From the NCBI RefSeq assembly GCF_036227485.1, contig NZ_CP109479.1:3534001-3598000 (forward strand): a stretch of DNA of 64,000 bases. The letters are read 5' to 3'. The notes under the pieces were generated by a model. That model was not told the origin of the DNA, searched no databases, and worked only from the letters and a program-made list of their open reading frames with translations. Shown here in pieces: positions 25,637 to 35,036 of the stretch. The first letter of the stretch is position 1; each line of letters begins with the position of its first letter. Source of the stretch: Streptomyces sp. NBC_01451. Its GTDB lineage: Bacteria > Actinomycetota > Actinomycetes > Streptomycetales > Streptomycetaceae. A program made the translations under genes and the position numbers.

Positions 25637-27126
25637 GTCCCATCCCTACCCTGCGGGCCCGACGCTTGTCGACGCCGGTTCAGGGCGTCCGTCGTACGGC
25701 GGGGCAGTGCCGTACGTCCGACCGTCGCCGCCAGTTTGCGCAGCCGCCGCCAGTCCATGGGGGGCGTCGGGGCGGGCACACCGGGCCGGTCGCGGGGGAC
25801 CCGGACGCGCAGGGCGCCCGCTTCGACACGGCAGCGGACGGGGGTGGGCAGGACGAGGGCCTCGCCGTCGAGACCGACCTCGATCTCGGGCAGGTCGGCG
25901 TCCACGACGACCTCGTGGGCGGTGACGACGGTCATGCCGGTGGCGTACCGGCCGAGCAGCAGTTCGGCGGCCTGGGCCGCGTCCTCGACCTTGATGCCGA
26001 GCACGCCGAGGACACCGGCGTCCAGGCGTTCGCGACGGCCGAGGCCGACGAGGTCGTCCATGCGGTACCGGTTGTTGCTGACCAGCACGGCCTGCGGCGC
26101 GTGGATGACCGTCTCCCCCGGCTGCGTCCGCCCGTACGGATACGCCCGGGCGGTCAGCGTCGGGCCGCGCTCGAACGTGAGCAGCTCGGGCAGCAGCCCC
26201 AGGGTGGTGCCGACCTTGTCGTCACGGTAGGCGGGGCTCTGCACGATCGAGGCGTACGCGCCGAAGGAGGCGTTGTTGACGAAGGGGCGGCTGTCCGCCG
26301 TACCGCCGCCGTCCGCGCTGTCGGCGCCGCTGTCCAGGTAGCCCAGGTCCACCTTCAGCTCCACCCCGCCCGCGTCCGTGAGGGCGTCGAGGCAGGTCGC
26401 CGGGTCGTCGCGGTCGAGGCCGAGGTCCATGGCGAAGTGGTTGCGCGTACCGGCGGACACGACCAGGAAGGGCAGTCCGTGTTCGGCGGCGACGCCCGCG
26501 ACGAGGGCCTGGGTGCCGTCGCCGCCGGCCACACCGAGGAGATCAGCGCCCGCCGCGACCGCCTCCCGGGCCAGGGCGACGACATCCTCGGGCTCGGGTT
26601 TGCCGGGGTCGATCAGGTGGACGCGGGCGCCGAGCCGCTCCGCCTTCTCGCGCAGCCGGAAACGCTCGACCTTTCCGTCACCGGAACGCGGGTTCATGAG
26701 GAGGAAGGGCCGCAGTGGCGCGGGCGACTCGTACTCGCGGACCGGCAGGACGTGGGACCTCGTGCTGCTCAGCGCGAACTTCCCGGCCCATACGGCGGCG
26801 CCCCACAGGGCGAGGGACCCGATGGCGGGCCCCAGCAGGTTGGCGGCGGCGAAGAGGGCGACGACAGCGATGGGGGTGGCGACGGCGAGCACCGCCCCCG
26901 CGCCCCGCACGAGGCCGCGCCGGGCGAGCGCCCACCACAGGCCGGAGGCCGTGAGCACGGCTCCGCCCACACCGACCACGCCGAGCAGCAGGCTGCCCAT
27001 GCCCGCGTAGCCGACCGGCAGCAGCACCGCCAGCCCGGCGGCTCCGAGCGCACCGCGCGCCGCCCAGCGCTGCCGGGCGTGCGCACGCCCGAACAGCTCG
27101 TTGCCCACGCCGGTACCCATGTCCAT
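25633..27126 (-). CDS. Membrane-anchored diacylglycerol/lipid kinase-family protein
   Basis: A 497-residue protein. The N-terminal 118 residues hold four hydrophobic helices. The rest is a DAGK catalytic domain with MNPRSGDGK (145-152), GGDGT (201-205), VVSAGTRNHFAMDLGL and DGE near the C-terminus. Such enzymes phosphorylate diacylglycerol, sphingoid or other lipid alcohols; the substrate cannot be read from sequence. N-terminal membrane spans fused to the DAGK domain are less common than the soluble form. The 4-base overlap with the following Ser/Thr kinase gene suggests the two products act together. ATG 27126 and ATG 27120 are both possible starts. Confidence 0.88.
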   Translation of the reverse strand: MDMGTGVGNELFGRAHARQRWAARGALGAAGLAVLLPVGYAGMGSLLLGVVGVGGAVLTASGLWWALARRGLVRGAGAVLAVATPIAVVALFAAANLLGPAIGSLALWGAAVWAGKFALSSTRSHVLPVREYESPAPLRPFLLMNPRSGDGKVERFRLREKAERLGARVHLIDPGKPEPEDVVALAREAVAAGADLLGVAGGDGTQALVAGVAAEHGLPFLVVSAGTRNHFAMDLGLDRDDPATCLDALTDAGGVELKVDLGYLDSGADSADGGGTADSRPFVNNASFGAYASIVQSPAYRDDKVGTTLGLLPELLTFERGPTLTARAYPYGRTQPGETVIHAPQAVLVSNNRYRMDDLVGLGRRERLDAGVLGVLGIKVEDAAQAAELLLGRYATGMTVVTAHEVVVDADLPEIEVGLDGEALVLPTPVRCRVEAGALRVRVPRDRPGVPAPTPPMDWRRLRKLAATVGRTALPRRTTDALNRRRQASGPQGRDGT

Positions 27127-27345
27127 GTCGACGTTTTAGCAGAGTTCGTATTCAGCCTGCTCACAGGTGGAACAAAGCGGCATTCAAGGGTGACCCGGCT
27201 CACCCCGCTGAGCAGGATGATCACGGCGCTCTTACCTTGAAGACACGATCGGGTCACGGTATCTTCACGACCCAGTCGCCACACATACCCGATATCGGCG
27301 CGCGCATTCGCACTTCACACTTCGCACTGTTTGGAGAACGTGACG

Positions 27346-28287
27346 ATGACCGTGCCCGAGACGAATTCTCTGCGACAGCAGGAAACAGAGATACGGCATC
27401 ACGTCTCGCGCGCCGAACTGCGGGGCACCCGGGTGCGGTTGTCCGGGTATGCGTATCTGCACCGCGTGGAGACACGCGACGTCACCACCGAACTCGTCCT
27501 GCGTGAGCGGGAGTCGGGAACGGAGTACCGGCTGCCCGTCACCCACACCGCGTCCCCGCACATCGGCGCCGAGGAGGACGCGGGGCGGTACTCGTACGAC
27601 AAGGCCGGTTTCGAGGCCGCCTTCGACATCGACTCGGCCGCCGGCGGATCGCCCCTCGACGACGGGCTGTGGGACATCTCCCTGGCCGTCGGGGCCCAGG
27701 GGCTGACCCGCGAGGTGCGCATCGGCAGCAACCGGGCCGACCGGCTGCCGGGCCGCCCCGACGTACGGATCACGGAGACCGTACGCGGTCAGCGCGCCGC
27801 CACCCTCTACACCACCGTCCCGTACGGCAACTACACGCTCGACCTCGGCGAGCGGAAGCACCCGGTGCTGAAGCGGATCACGTTCGGAGGCATCCGCTGG
27901 CATGCGGGCCGGCCCACCGAGCTGCTGATCACCGGCCGCTGCACACTCGGCGCGTGCCCGCGCGGAGCGCTGACCGTGCACCTGAGCAACGAGGAGGAGC
28001 CGGGCGCCACGGCGGCCTTCACCGCCGTACGGCCCCCGCACGGCGAGCAGTTCACCGTGCACATACCCGTGGCCGAGCTCGGGCCGGGCGTGTGGACCGG
28101 CGAACTCCGGCTCGGGGAGCGGGTATTGCCCCTGCCGCAACCGCCGAAGGGACTGGGGGCGGCCAAGTGGTGGCGTCGGAGCGGCCTTTGGCACGCAAAG
28201 GCGGTTTCCCGTCCCGGCGACGGGTTCGCTCTACGGGTGGGCAGAACCGGGAAAAGGGGACTTGTCAGAGCGGCTGTCCGTTTCTGA
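27346..28287 (+). CDS. Orphan beta-rich protein resembling the C-terminal domain of teichoic-acid glycosyltransferases
   Basis: A 313-residue protein from ATG 27346, with GGAG nine bases upstream. It has no signal peptide or membrane helix. The sequence is mostly beta-strand-like with internal blocks such as LRGTRVRLSGYAYL, VTTELVLRERESGTEY and LDDGLWDISLAVGAQGLTREVRIG. The pattern looks to me like the non-catalytic C-terminal domain found on TarS/TarP-type and CDP-glycerol transferases of Streptomyces, here without a catalytic domain. That likeness is by eye and only moderately certain. It is divergent from the lipid kinase gene. Confidence 0.6.
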   Translation: MTVPETNSLRQQETEIRHHVSRAELRGTRVRLSGYAYLHRVETRDVTTELVLRERESGTEYRLPVTHTASPHIGAEEDAGRYSYDKAGFEAAFDIDSAAGGSPLDDGLWDISLAVGAQGLTREVRIGSNRADRLPGRPDVRITETVRGQRAATLYTTVPYGNYTLDLGERKHPVLKRITFGGIRWHAGRPTELLITGRCTLGACPRGALTVHLSNEEEPGATAAFTAVRPPHGEQFTVHIPVAELGPGVWTGELRLGERVLPLPQPPKGLGAAKWWRRSGLWHAKAVSRPGDGFALRVGRTGKRGLVRAAVRF

Positions 28288-28361
28288 AATCACCGCCCCG
28301 CGGCTTTCCGCGGCTTTTCACGGCTTTCCATCGCTATACATGGCTTTACATCGCTTTCCGG

Positions 28362-30104
28362 TCAGCCGCCTGTGCCGAAGGTGTCCAGGGCGACATCGAA
28401 ATACTCCTTCGCCTCCCGCACCTTGCCGACGGGCGCCGACACCCACACGTCGTACATCCGCCCGCCCTCCTCCCAGCACAGGTCGTAGGTGTGCCGCGGC
28501 CCTTCGGCCGCGCTGAAGCCGTCCCACGTGAACTCCCAGAGCGCGGCGGTCTGTCGGGCGTGCACGGTCTCGGTGACCCGCCCGTCGCGGTAACCCGGGT
28601 TGGCGGAGGCCCCGTTGGCGTCCGCCTGCTTCATCACCGCGAGCGGGCCGCCCGGCTGGGGGTCGACGATCTTGATCCCGAGGCGGAAGGTCTCCCCCGG
28701 CGACAGATAGAAGACGCGCTCCTTCTGCTCGGAACGCGTGAAGCCGTCCGGCACGGCGAGCGAGAACCCGCGCGGGTCGTGGGCGAGACGGTAGCCGGAG
28801 GGAGCGGTCGGGGAGGAAGGCGACGGCCCGGCCGTGCCCGGCGATCCCTCCGTCGCACCGGGCGACACCGTCGACGCACCGGGGGACCCCTCCGCCGTGC
28901 CCGGGGACCCCTCCGCCGTGCCGGGCGCCGTCCCCGTCCTGCTGGGCGACACCCCCGTCGCCCCCGACACCGTCGCTGTCGCCGTGTCCTTCGGTGTGCC
29001 GCCCCCGCCGTCCCCCGAGTTCATCAGCAGCGCCGCCGCGGACACCCCGGCCCCGGCCAGCGCCGCGACCAGCACCGCCGCGATGAGTACGGCCCGCCCC
29101 GAGGGCCGCGGCGGCTGGTCCGCCGTACGGGAGACGTCCTTGCGGGGAGCAGTCTTGCGGTAGGCGGCCTTGCGGAGAGAGACCGTCGGTGTCGTCTCCC
29201 GGCCGCCGGGTTCCTCGCGCCGCTGGGTCTGCTGCCGGCCCGGCGTGTACGCGGCCGACAGTTTCGGCGTACGGCCGGTCGCCCGGAACGCCCGCAGCAT
29301 CCGTTCCGCCTCCGCCGCGTCGAGGCGCCGCTCGGGATCACGTTCCAGAAGGCCCCGTACGACGGGCAGGAGCGGCGCGGCCTGCGCCGGTGGCCGTACC
29401 TCGTCGATCACGACGGCGTGCAGGATGCCGCCCAACGAGTCGCGCCGGAACGGTGATTCGCCGCTCAGGGCCGTACAGAGCAGCGCGCCGAGCGACCACA
29501 GGTCGGACTCCGGCCCGGTCCTGACCCCGGACATCCGCTCGGGCGCGGTGTACTCGGGCGAGCCGACGAAGGAGCCGCTCTCGGTGAGCGTGGTCGCTCC
29601 GGCGACCTGGGCGATACCGAAGTCGGTGAGGACGATCCGGTCGCTGCCGTCCTCAAGGAGTACGTTCGCGGGCTTGACGTCCCGGTGCAGGACCCCGGCG
29701 GCATGGGCCGTGCTCAGGGCGCCGAGCAGGGCGATACCGATCCGGGCGGCCTCGTCGGCGTCGACCGGGCCGCTCCGTGAGATCCGGTCGGCGAGTGAGC
29801 CGCCGTCGACCAACTCCATGACGATGTAGGGGCGTTCGTCGTCCTCGACGACGTCGTGCACGACGATGATGTGCGGGTGGTGCAGCTGGGCGACCGCGCG
29901 GGCCTCGCGCAGGGTGCGGTCGCGCCGCAGCCGGGCCTCGTCCGTCGTGAGGGAGGTGTCGGGCGTCAACTCCTTGACCGCGACCCGCCGTTCGAGCAGC
30001 TGATCGGTCGCCCGCCAGACGACGCCCATCCCGCCCCGGCCGAGCCTCGCCTCCAGGCGGTACCGCCCGGCGATCAGTCGGAAGCTCTCCCCCTCTGTCC
30101 CCAT
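28362..30104 (-). CDS. Transmembrane Ser/Thr protein kinase with extracytoplasmic domain
   Basis: A 580-residue kinase if it starts at ATG 30104 (MGTEGESFRLIAGRYRLE); ATG 30113 or 30116 are alternatives. Motifs are complete: GRGGMG, VAVK (Lys44), HRDVKPAN (Asp142), DFG (Asp161), SPEYTAPERM. A basic juxtamembrane segment and Thr-rich region lead to one helix (AVLIAAVLVAALAGAGVSAAALL), then a Pro/Ser/Thr stalk with repeated GT(A/P)EGSPG units. The extracellular domain (GFSLAVPDGFTRSEQKERVFYL...ALWEFTWDG) shares its opening and WEFTW core with the three neighbouring kinases. It is part of a four-gene tandem array on one strand. Confidence 0.93.
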   Translation of the reverse strand: MGTEGESFRLIAGRYRLEARLGRGGMGVVWRATDQLLERRVAVKELTPDTSLTTDEARLRRDRTLREARAVAQLHHPHIIVVHDVVEDDERPYIVMELVDGGSLADRISRSGPVDADEAARIGIALLGALSTAHAAGVLHRDVKPANVLLEDGSDRIVLTDFGIAQVAGATTLTESGSFVGSPEYTAPERMSGVRTGPESDLWSLGALLCTALSGESPFRRDSLGGILHAVVIDEVRPPAQAAPLLPVVRGLLERDPERRLDAAEAERMLRAFRATGRTPKLSAAYTPGRQQTQRREEPGGRETTPTVSLRKAAYRKTAPRKDVSRTADQPPRPSGRAVLIAAVLVAALAGAGVSAAALLMNSGDGGGGTPKDTATATVSGATGVSPSRTGTAPGTAEGSPGTAEGSPGASTVSPGATEGSPGTAGPSPSSPTAPSGYRLAHDPRGFSLAVPDGFTRSEQKERVFYLSPGETFRLGIKIVDPQPGGPLAVMKQADANGASANPGYRDGRVTETVHARQTAALWEFTWDGFSAAEGPRHTYDLCWEEGGRMYDVWVSAPVGKVREAKEYFDVALDTFGTGG

Positions 30105-30201
30105 GCGCCTCATCATGCCGCACCGGACGACGGGACTCCGGGACGGTGACCGGCGGATGACCGACAACCGCCCTACCAGGCCGGTGAGGCAGCGGGCGCG
30201 G

Positions 30202-31857
30202 TCAGCCGGACTTCGGCCGCCACCCCCGCAGCACCGCCGTGAACTGCTCGCTCGCGGTAGCCCAGTCGGCCGCCGGGGCGGACATGTAGATCACGTACTC
30301 GGCTCCGTCCCGGCCGAGATAGGCCTGCTCGATGGCCCGCCGCGGCCCCGGGAACTCCGAGTCCTTGGCCAGGGCCGTCCAGGTGAAGTCCCAGAGCGCG
30401 CCCTTGCGGTCGCGGTAGACGTTCGCCCCCAGGCTCACCCTTTGGTACGCGCTGAGCCGCTTGAGCTGCTGTTCCAGATCGAGTTGGTGCTGGTAGGGGT
30501 CGTCGAAGTCCGGGGACTCGTCGATGGCGATACGCAGGAAGTGCTCGCCTCCGTCGGGCGAGTAGTCGATCTGCCCGTTCGCCTCCTTCCGCGTCCATCC
30601 CTGGGGCAGCGGAAGGCTGAAACCGGCCGGATCGTCGACCCGCACCCAGCCCTTCGGCACCGAGGGGGCAACAGCCGGAGGAGTGGCCGAGGCAGCGGGA
30701 GCCGCAGGGGTTGAGGCAGACGCGGAGGGAGCGGCCTGGGAGGCGGTTCCGACCGTCCGCGACCCCTGATTCCACTGGTGCAGCGCGAACGCTCCGCCCC
30801 CGCCGACGAGCACGACCAGCAGGACGACGAGGGCGACCGTGCGACCCCGGCGGCGCGGCCGGACCGGGCCGGGAGGAGCGACGACGGCGCTCTGCTGCGC
30901 CGTGGCGGAGCCGACTGCCGCTGGCGCTGCCGCTGTCACCCCGCCTATCCGGAAGGTGCCGACCTCTCCCTCCGCGGGTGCCCGCACCGACCCGACGTGC
31001 TGCGTCGGCACGAACTGCTGGGCCGCGCGGGGCCGCCGCCCCTCCGCCGCCTCCGCGAGCATCTGCTCGGCCTCGGCCGCTCCGGGCCGTACGGCGGGAT
31101 CCTTGAGGAGCAGCGCCGTGATGACGGGCCCGAGCGGACCGGCGTACCGCGGCTCGGCGGGCTCGTCCTCGACGACCGCCTGCATGGTGGTCAGCGGGGA
31201 GGTGCGGCGGAACGGGGACCGGCCCTCGACGGCCGTGTACAGCGTGGCGCCGAGCGCCCACAGGTCGGAGGACGGTCCGGGGTCCTCGCCGCGCAGCCGT
31301 TCCGGGGCGAGGTAGTCGACCGATCCGACGATCTCTCCGGTACGGGTGATGGTCGTGTCCCCCTCGACCTGGGCGATGCCGAAGTCGGTGAGCAGGACAC
31401 GGCCGTCCTGGGAGAGAAGGACGTTTCCGGGCTTGACGTCGCGGTGCAGGACCCCGGCGGCGTGCGCGGCGGTCAGCGCGCGCAGCACCCACAGGCCGAC
31501 CCTCGCTGCCTCGCGCGGCTCGACGCGTCCGGCCTCCTTGACCTCGTCGGCCAGCGAGTTGCCCTCGACGAGTTCCATCACGATCCACGGCCGGCCGTCG
31601 TGGTCGAGCACGTCGTGCAGGGTGACGACGGCGGAGTGGTTGATCCGAGCCGCCGCGCGGGCCTCGGCCCGGGTACGGGCGAGCAGGACGGCCTGCTCGC
31701 TCTCGGACACGTACAGCGCGGCCGTCAACTCCTTGATGGCGACGGCACGGTGCAGCAGCTCGTCGTGCGCACGCCACACCCGCCCCATGCCACCGCTGCC
31801 GATGACGTCGACGAGCCGGTAGCGGCCCGCGAGGAGCTGACCCTGCATCTGATTCAC
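30202..31857 (-). CDS. Transmembrane Ser/Thr protein kinase with extracytoplasmic domain
   Basis: A 551-residue kinase from GTG 31857, chosen because GGGGA lies three to four bases upstream and the domain starts at once (MNQMQGQLLAGRYRL). Motifs are complete: GSGGMG, VAIK (Lys42), HRDVKPGN (Asp140), DFG (Asp158), YLAPERL. One membrane helix (TVALVVLLVVLVGGGGAFAL) is followed by a Ser/Ala/Pro stalk and an extracellular domain beginning DPAGFSLPLPQGWTRKEANG with the core LWDFTWTAL. This matches the layout of the neighbours, so the extracellular domains are one family. Spacing to the flanking kinase genes is about 100-120 bases. Confidence 0.93.
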   Translation of the reverse strand: MNQMQGQLLAGRYRLVDVIGSGGMGRVWRAHDELLHRAVAIKELTAALYVSESEQAVLLARTRAEARAAARINHSAVVTLHDVLDHDGRPWIVMELVEGNSLADEVKEAGRVEPREAARVGLWVLRALTAAHAAGVLHRDVKPGNVLLSQDGRVLLTDFGIAQVEGDTTITRTGEIVGSVDYLAPERLRGEDPGPSSDLWALGATLYTAVEGRSPFRRTSPLTTMQAVVEDEPAEPRYAGPLGPVITALLLKDPAVRPGAAEAEQMLAEAAEGRRPRAAQQFVPTQHVGSVRAPAEGEVGTFRIGGVTAAAPAAVGSATAQQSAVVAPPGPVRPRRRGRTVALVVLLVVLVGGGGAFALHQWNQGSRTVGTASQAAPSASASTPAAPAASATPPAVAPSVPKGWVRVDDPAGFSLPLPQGWTRKEANGQIDYSPDGGEHFLRIAIDESPDFDDPYQHQLDLEQQLKRLSAYQRVSLGANVYRDRKGALWDFTWTALAKDSEFPGPRRAIEQAYLGRDGAEYVIYMSAPAADWATASEQFTAVLRGWRPKSG

Positions 31858-31977
31858 GTTTCCCCGCAATGGTCTTGTCAGGGGCAAGACTAAGGAGCCC
31901 TCTCGCCGGAGGGAACCGCAGGGGGCCCTACGGGGACAGCACTGTGACGGTTCTGCCCGTCCGGCAGGACCTCAAGG

Positions 31978-34884
31978 TCAGCCGGTGGGCTGATAGGTCG
32001 CCGCCGCCTGCTCGTACAGCCGGGTCACCTCGTCCCGCTCGGCCTCCGGCCCGCGCACCTGAACCACGTGGTACCGGCCGTCGACGACTATCGCGAGATT
32101 GCGTACGAACACCTCACTGCCGGAGCTGCTCTGCCAGGTGAACTGTCCCTCGGCCATGGTCCGTCCGCCCACCTCGATGGTCCGCATCCCGCTGGACGTG
32201 GCCCAGGTCGAGTCGCGGAACGGCTGCAACTCGTACTCCCGCTCCCGCTGGTAGGCCATCGGATCGGCGCCGTACTCCTTGGTGGTGTCCCGGCCCGGTA
32301 CGACGATGAGCTGGAACGCGCCGTGCGAGTACACGACTTGGCCGCGTCCGTTCTTGCCCGTCCGGTCCCAGCCGTTGGCCACGGCGACGCGGAAGCCCGC
32401 GGGGTCGGTACGCACGGTGAAGCCGGCTGCGGCATCGGGCCCGGCGTCCGGCGCCGTCTCGGACGCAGACGCGGACGAACCGGCCGACGGGGAGGCGCTG
32501 TTGCCCTTCCCGTCGCCGGGCGAGGTCTGCTCGGGCCGCGGTTCGCTGCTCGCGTCCGGGGTGTCGGCCGACTGCTGCGGCGCCGAGCTCACCTCGCCTG
32601 CGGAACCGGTCCGCTCCCCGTCCTGCGCTCCGTCGCTGCCGGCCTTCGGCATGAAGTACAGGGCGTACGCGATCGCCGCGGCCAGTACGAGCAGTATCAG
32701 GAGGAGCAGGTTGCGGCCCAGTCTGCGCGGCGCCCGCTGTTCCTGCCTGGCCCGCTTGTGCCGGCCGTGCGGACTGTTCGCGGGCAGACCTGCCCGGCGC
32801 CTGCGCACCAGCTCGCCCCGGCGCCGCACGATCGGCAGCCGGCGCGGATCGGTGGGCGGCGCGGCGACGACGTGCGCACCGGCCTCCGGCTCGGGCGCCG
32901 ACCGGACCAGGGAGCGCAGCCAGCCGTTCAGCTCCTCGAAGTCGAGGCGCTCGGTGGGGTCCTGGCGCAGCAGCGACTCCACGACGGGCCTCAGCGGCCC
33001 GCACTCCTCCGCGAAGGCGGGCGGCTCGGCACACACCAGCTGCACCAGCTCGGCCGTCGACTCCTCGGGGTAGGGCGCATGCCCCTGTACGGCCCTGAAG
33101 AGCAGCGCGCCGAGCGCCCACAGGTCGGTCGCGGGACCGATGGGCGGGGCCAGCTGCCAGTTCTCGTGCACGGGCCCGGCCTGTTCGGGTGCCCAGCGCT
33201 CGGTCACCGCCCCGACGACGGACATCCGGGCCTGCCGCGCCCGCTCGGCGGCCAGCGCGGTGGCGGGCCCACGCCTGGGGGCATCGGCGACGGCCATCTC
33301 GTCCCAGCCCGAGGCCCGGCCGGGAACACGGTCGGCCGGCGGCGGCTGGTCCTGGGCGTGGGGGTGGGTGTGGGCGTGACCATGGGTGAGCGGGCGGGGC
33401 TGCTGGTGGTGCTGCTGCTGAGGAATGCTGTCGGCCACCCCGCCCGTCGCGGCACCGCTCCCTCCGGCGGACAGAGCGGTGCGTGCCGCCTGTCCGGCAA
33501 CCCCGGTCGCGGGGGCGGCGGCGCCGTTCCAGGCGGTCGTGCTGCGCACGCCGTAGGGGTCGGCGATCTGCCCAGGAGGCGGAGTGGCCGGACCCCTCTC
33601 CACGCCGGTGCCGTAGGCGCCGCCACCGGTGTCACCGGGCGCCCCGGCCGAAGGCCGGGCGCCGGGCAGGGCGGTACGCCCGCTCTGCCCGGCCTCCTGA
33701 ACCCGGGCCGCGGCCCGCGCTCCCGCCCGATACGCGGCGATCGCCCCGGCCCGCGCCGCCCTAATGTCCCCACCGGTCTCCAACGCCCGCCGTTCACCGC
33801 CGGCGGAACCCGAGTCACGCCGCTCGACCCCGGTCCCGGGCACCCCTCCACCGGTCCGCGCCTCGATGGCGGCACGCCGCGCAGCCTCGGGATCCCCTCC
33901 GGAATCCCCGGCAAACGTGCCCCCGGCAGGCCCGTAACCCCCACCGGGATGCCCCGCACCGCCACCACCACCGCCGGTCAAACCCTGGGGCCGCACCACG
34001 CCCGGCACATCTGCCGACGAGGCCGGCGGCTGCCCGTACCCACCGCCCCCGCCACGCCCGCCCGCCGAACCCGCACCGGTCCGCGCCTCGATGGCGGCAC
34101 GCCGGGCAGCCTCGGGATCCCCGGCGAACGTCCCCCCGGCAACCCCGTACCCCCCACCGGGAGCCCCCGCACCGGCACCGGCCCTCTGGGCGCCGACCGC
34201 CGTGCTCGCGCCCCCCGTGGGCTGCGCGTCCTCCGGGGCCCCGGCCGATCCCGGTGTGTCCCGGCCGGGTACCGGGTCGTACCCGCACAGCGCCTCTTCC
34301 GCCGCCCCGGCCGCCAGCCCGGTGAGCATCACGCGCCCGTCGTCGCAGACGAGCACCGTGCGCTCGGTGATGTTGCGGTGCACCCAGCCGTGGGCGTGCA
34401 GCACCCGCAGGGCCATGAGGACGTCGGCGGCGACCTCGGCCGCGCGGTACGGCGTCAGCGGCTTCTCGGCGAGGAGCGACTCAAGTGACCTGGCCGGCAC
34501 CAGTTCACTCACTATCCACAGTGAGCCGCCCTGCGCGAACACGTCGAAGACCTGGTCGAGCCGTGGGTGGTCGGGGATGGACGCGGCGGCCTGCGCGGCC
34601 TCTATGGCACGCCGTACGGTCGGATCGCTGGGTCGGCGGGTTGCCGCGGACCGGGTGGCAGCACCTCGCGTCCGGCGCCCCTCCCGCGCCACGAAACCGT
34701 CCGGCAGACCGTCCGCGTCGAGCACCTCGGCCTCGACGACCTCGGGCAACGGCACCTGCCTGACCAGGACTTCCTGCCCGCTGTACGTGTCGAAGGCCCG
34801 GGTCTCGGACTGTTCGAACTCATCGGTCGGCGGCAGCGGCAGGCGGTAGCGGTCGGCGAGTACCCGCCCCGCATATTCCTCCAC
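31978..34884 (-). CDS. Transmembrane Ser/Thr pseudokinase with large Gly/Ala-rich insert
   Basis: A 968-residue kinase-fold protein from GTG 34884, with GGGGGAGG just upstream. Catalytic residues are missing. There is no Gly loop after YRL, the VAxK Lys is Arg42 (EVLVRQ), HRD is HRN171 followed by ITERTVLV instead of LKPxN, and the DFG site reads TGLA (Gly189). The fold continues in the C-lobe (ATDLWALGALLFRAVQGHAPY, LLRQDPTERLDFEELNGWL). Between the activation-segment position and that block lies an insert of roughly 330 residues rich in Gly and Ala with repeated FAGDPEAARRAAIEARTG units. A basic segment, one helix (NLLLLILLVLAAAIAYALYF), a stalk and the array's extracellular domain (AGFRVAVANGWDR...GQFTWQ) follow. 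It is probably a scaffold or allosteric partner of the adjacent active kinases (inference). Confidence 0.9.
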   Translation of the reverse strand: MEEYAGRVLADRYRLPLPPTDEFEQSETRAFDTYSGQEVLVRQVPLPEVVEAEVLDADGLPDGFVAREGRRTRGAATRSAATRRPSDPTVRRAIEAAQAAASIPDHPRLDQVFDVFAQGGSLWIVSELVPARSLESLLAEKPLTPYRAAEVAADVLMALRVLHAHGWVHRNITERTVLVCDDGRVMLTGLAAGAAEEALCGYDPVPGRDTPGSAGAPEDAQPTGGASTAVGAQRAGAGAGAPGGGYGVAGGTFAGDPEAARRAAIEARTGAGSAGGRGGGGGYGQPPASSADVPGVVRPQGLTGGGGGGAGHPGGGYGPAGGTFAGDSGGDPEAARRAAIEARTGGGVPGTGVERRDSGSAGGERRALETGGDIRAARAGAIAAYRAGARAAARVQEAGQSGRTALPGARPSAGAPGDTGGGAYGTGVERGPATPPPGQIADPYGVRSTTAWNGAAAPATGVAGQAARTALSAGGSGAATGGVADSIPQQQHHQQPRPLTHGHAHTHPHAQDQPPPADRVPGRASGWDEMAVADAPRRGPATALAAERARQARMSVVGAVTERWAPEQAGPVHENWQLAPPIGPATDLWALGALLFRAVQGHAPYPEESTAELVQLVCAEPPAFAEECGPLRPVVESLLRQDPTERLDFEELNGWLRSLVRSAPEPEAGAHVVAAPPTDPRRLPIVRRRGELVRRRRAGLPANSPHGRHKRARQEQRAPRRLGRNLLLLILLVLAAAIAYALYFMPKAGSDGAQDGERTGSAGEVSSAPQQSADTPDASSEPRPEQTSPGDGKGNSASPSAGSSASASETAPDAGPDAAAGFTVRTDPAGFRVAVANGWDRTGKNGRGQVVYSHGAFQLIVVPGRDTTKEYGADPMAYQREREYELQPFRDSTWATSSGMRTIEVGGRTMAEGQFTWQSSSGSEVFVRNLAIVVDGRYHVVQVRGPEAERDEVTRLYEQAAATYQPTG
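33851..34122 (-). repeat. Direct repeat pair inside the pseudokinase insert
   Basis: Two nearly identical stretches of about 45 bases (around 33851-33896 and 34077-34122; one internal difference seen, CGC versus GGG) encode the repeated DPEAARRAAIEARTG unit. The spacing is about 226 bases, with Gly-rich coding sequence between. This is likely a site of repeat-length variation. Confidence 0.75.
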
Positions 34885-35036
34885 GATGCCTCCCCCGACC
34901 GTCCGGCTGCTCAATTCCGTTCGCCATACGTCCCGTTCTGCATGCGTACGGTCCGCAACCACTCACGATACGTGCCGGAGGCAACCTGCAAAGAGGGGAT
35001 TCGAGATCTCACGGCCTCAACTCGGAAGCGCGGGCA

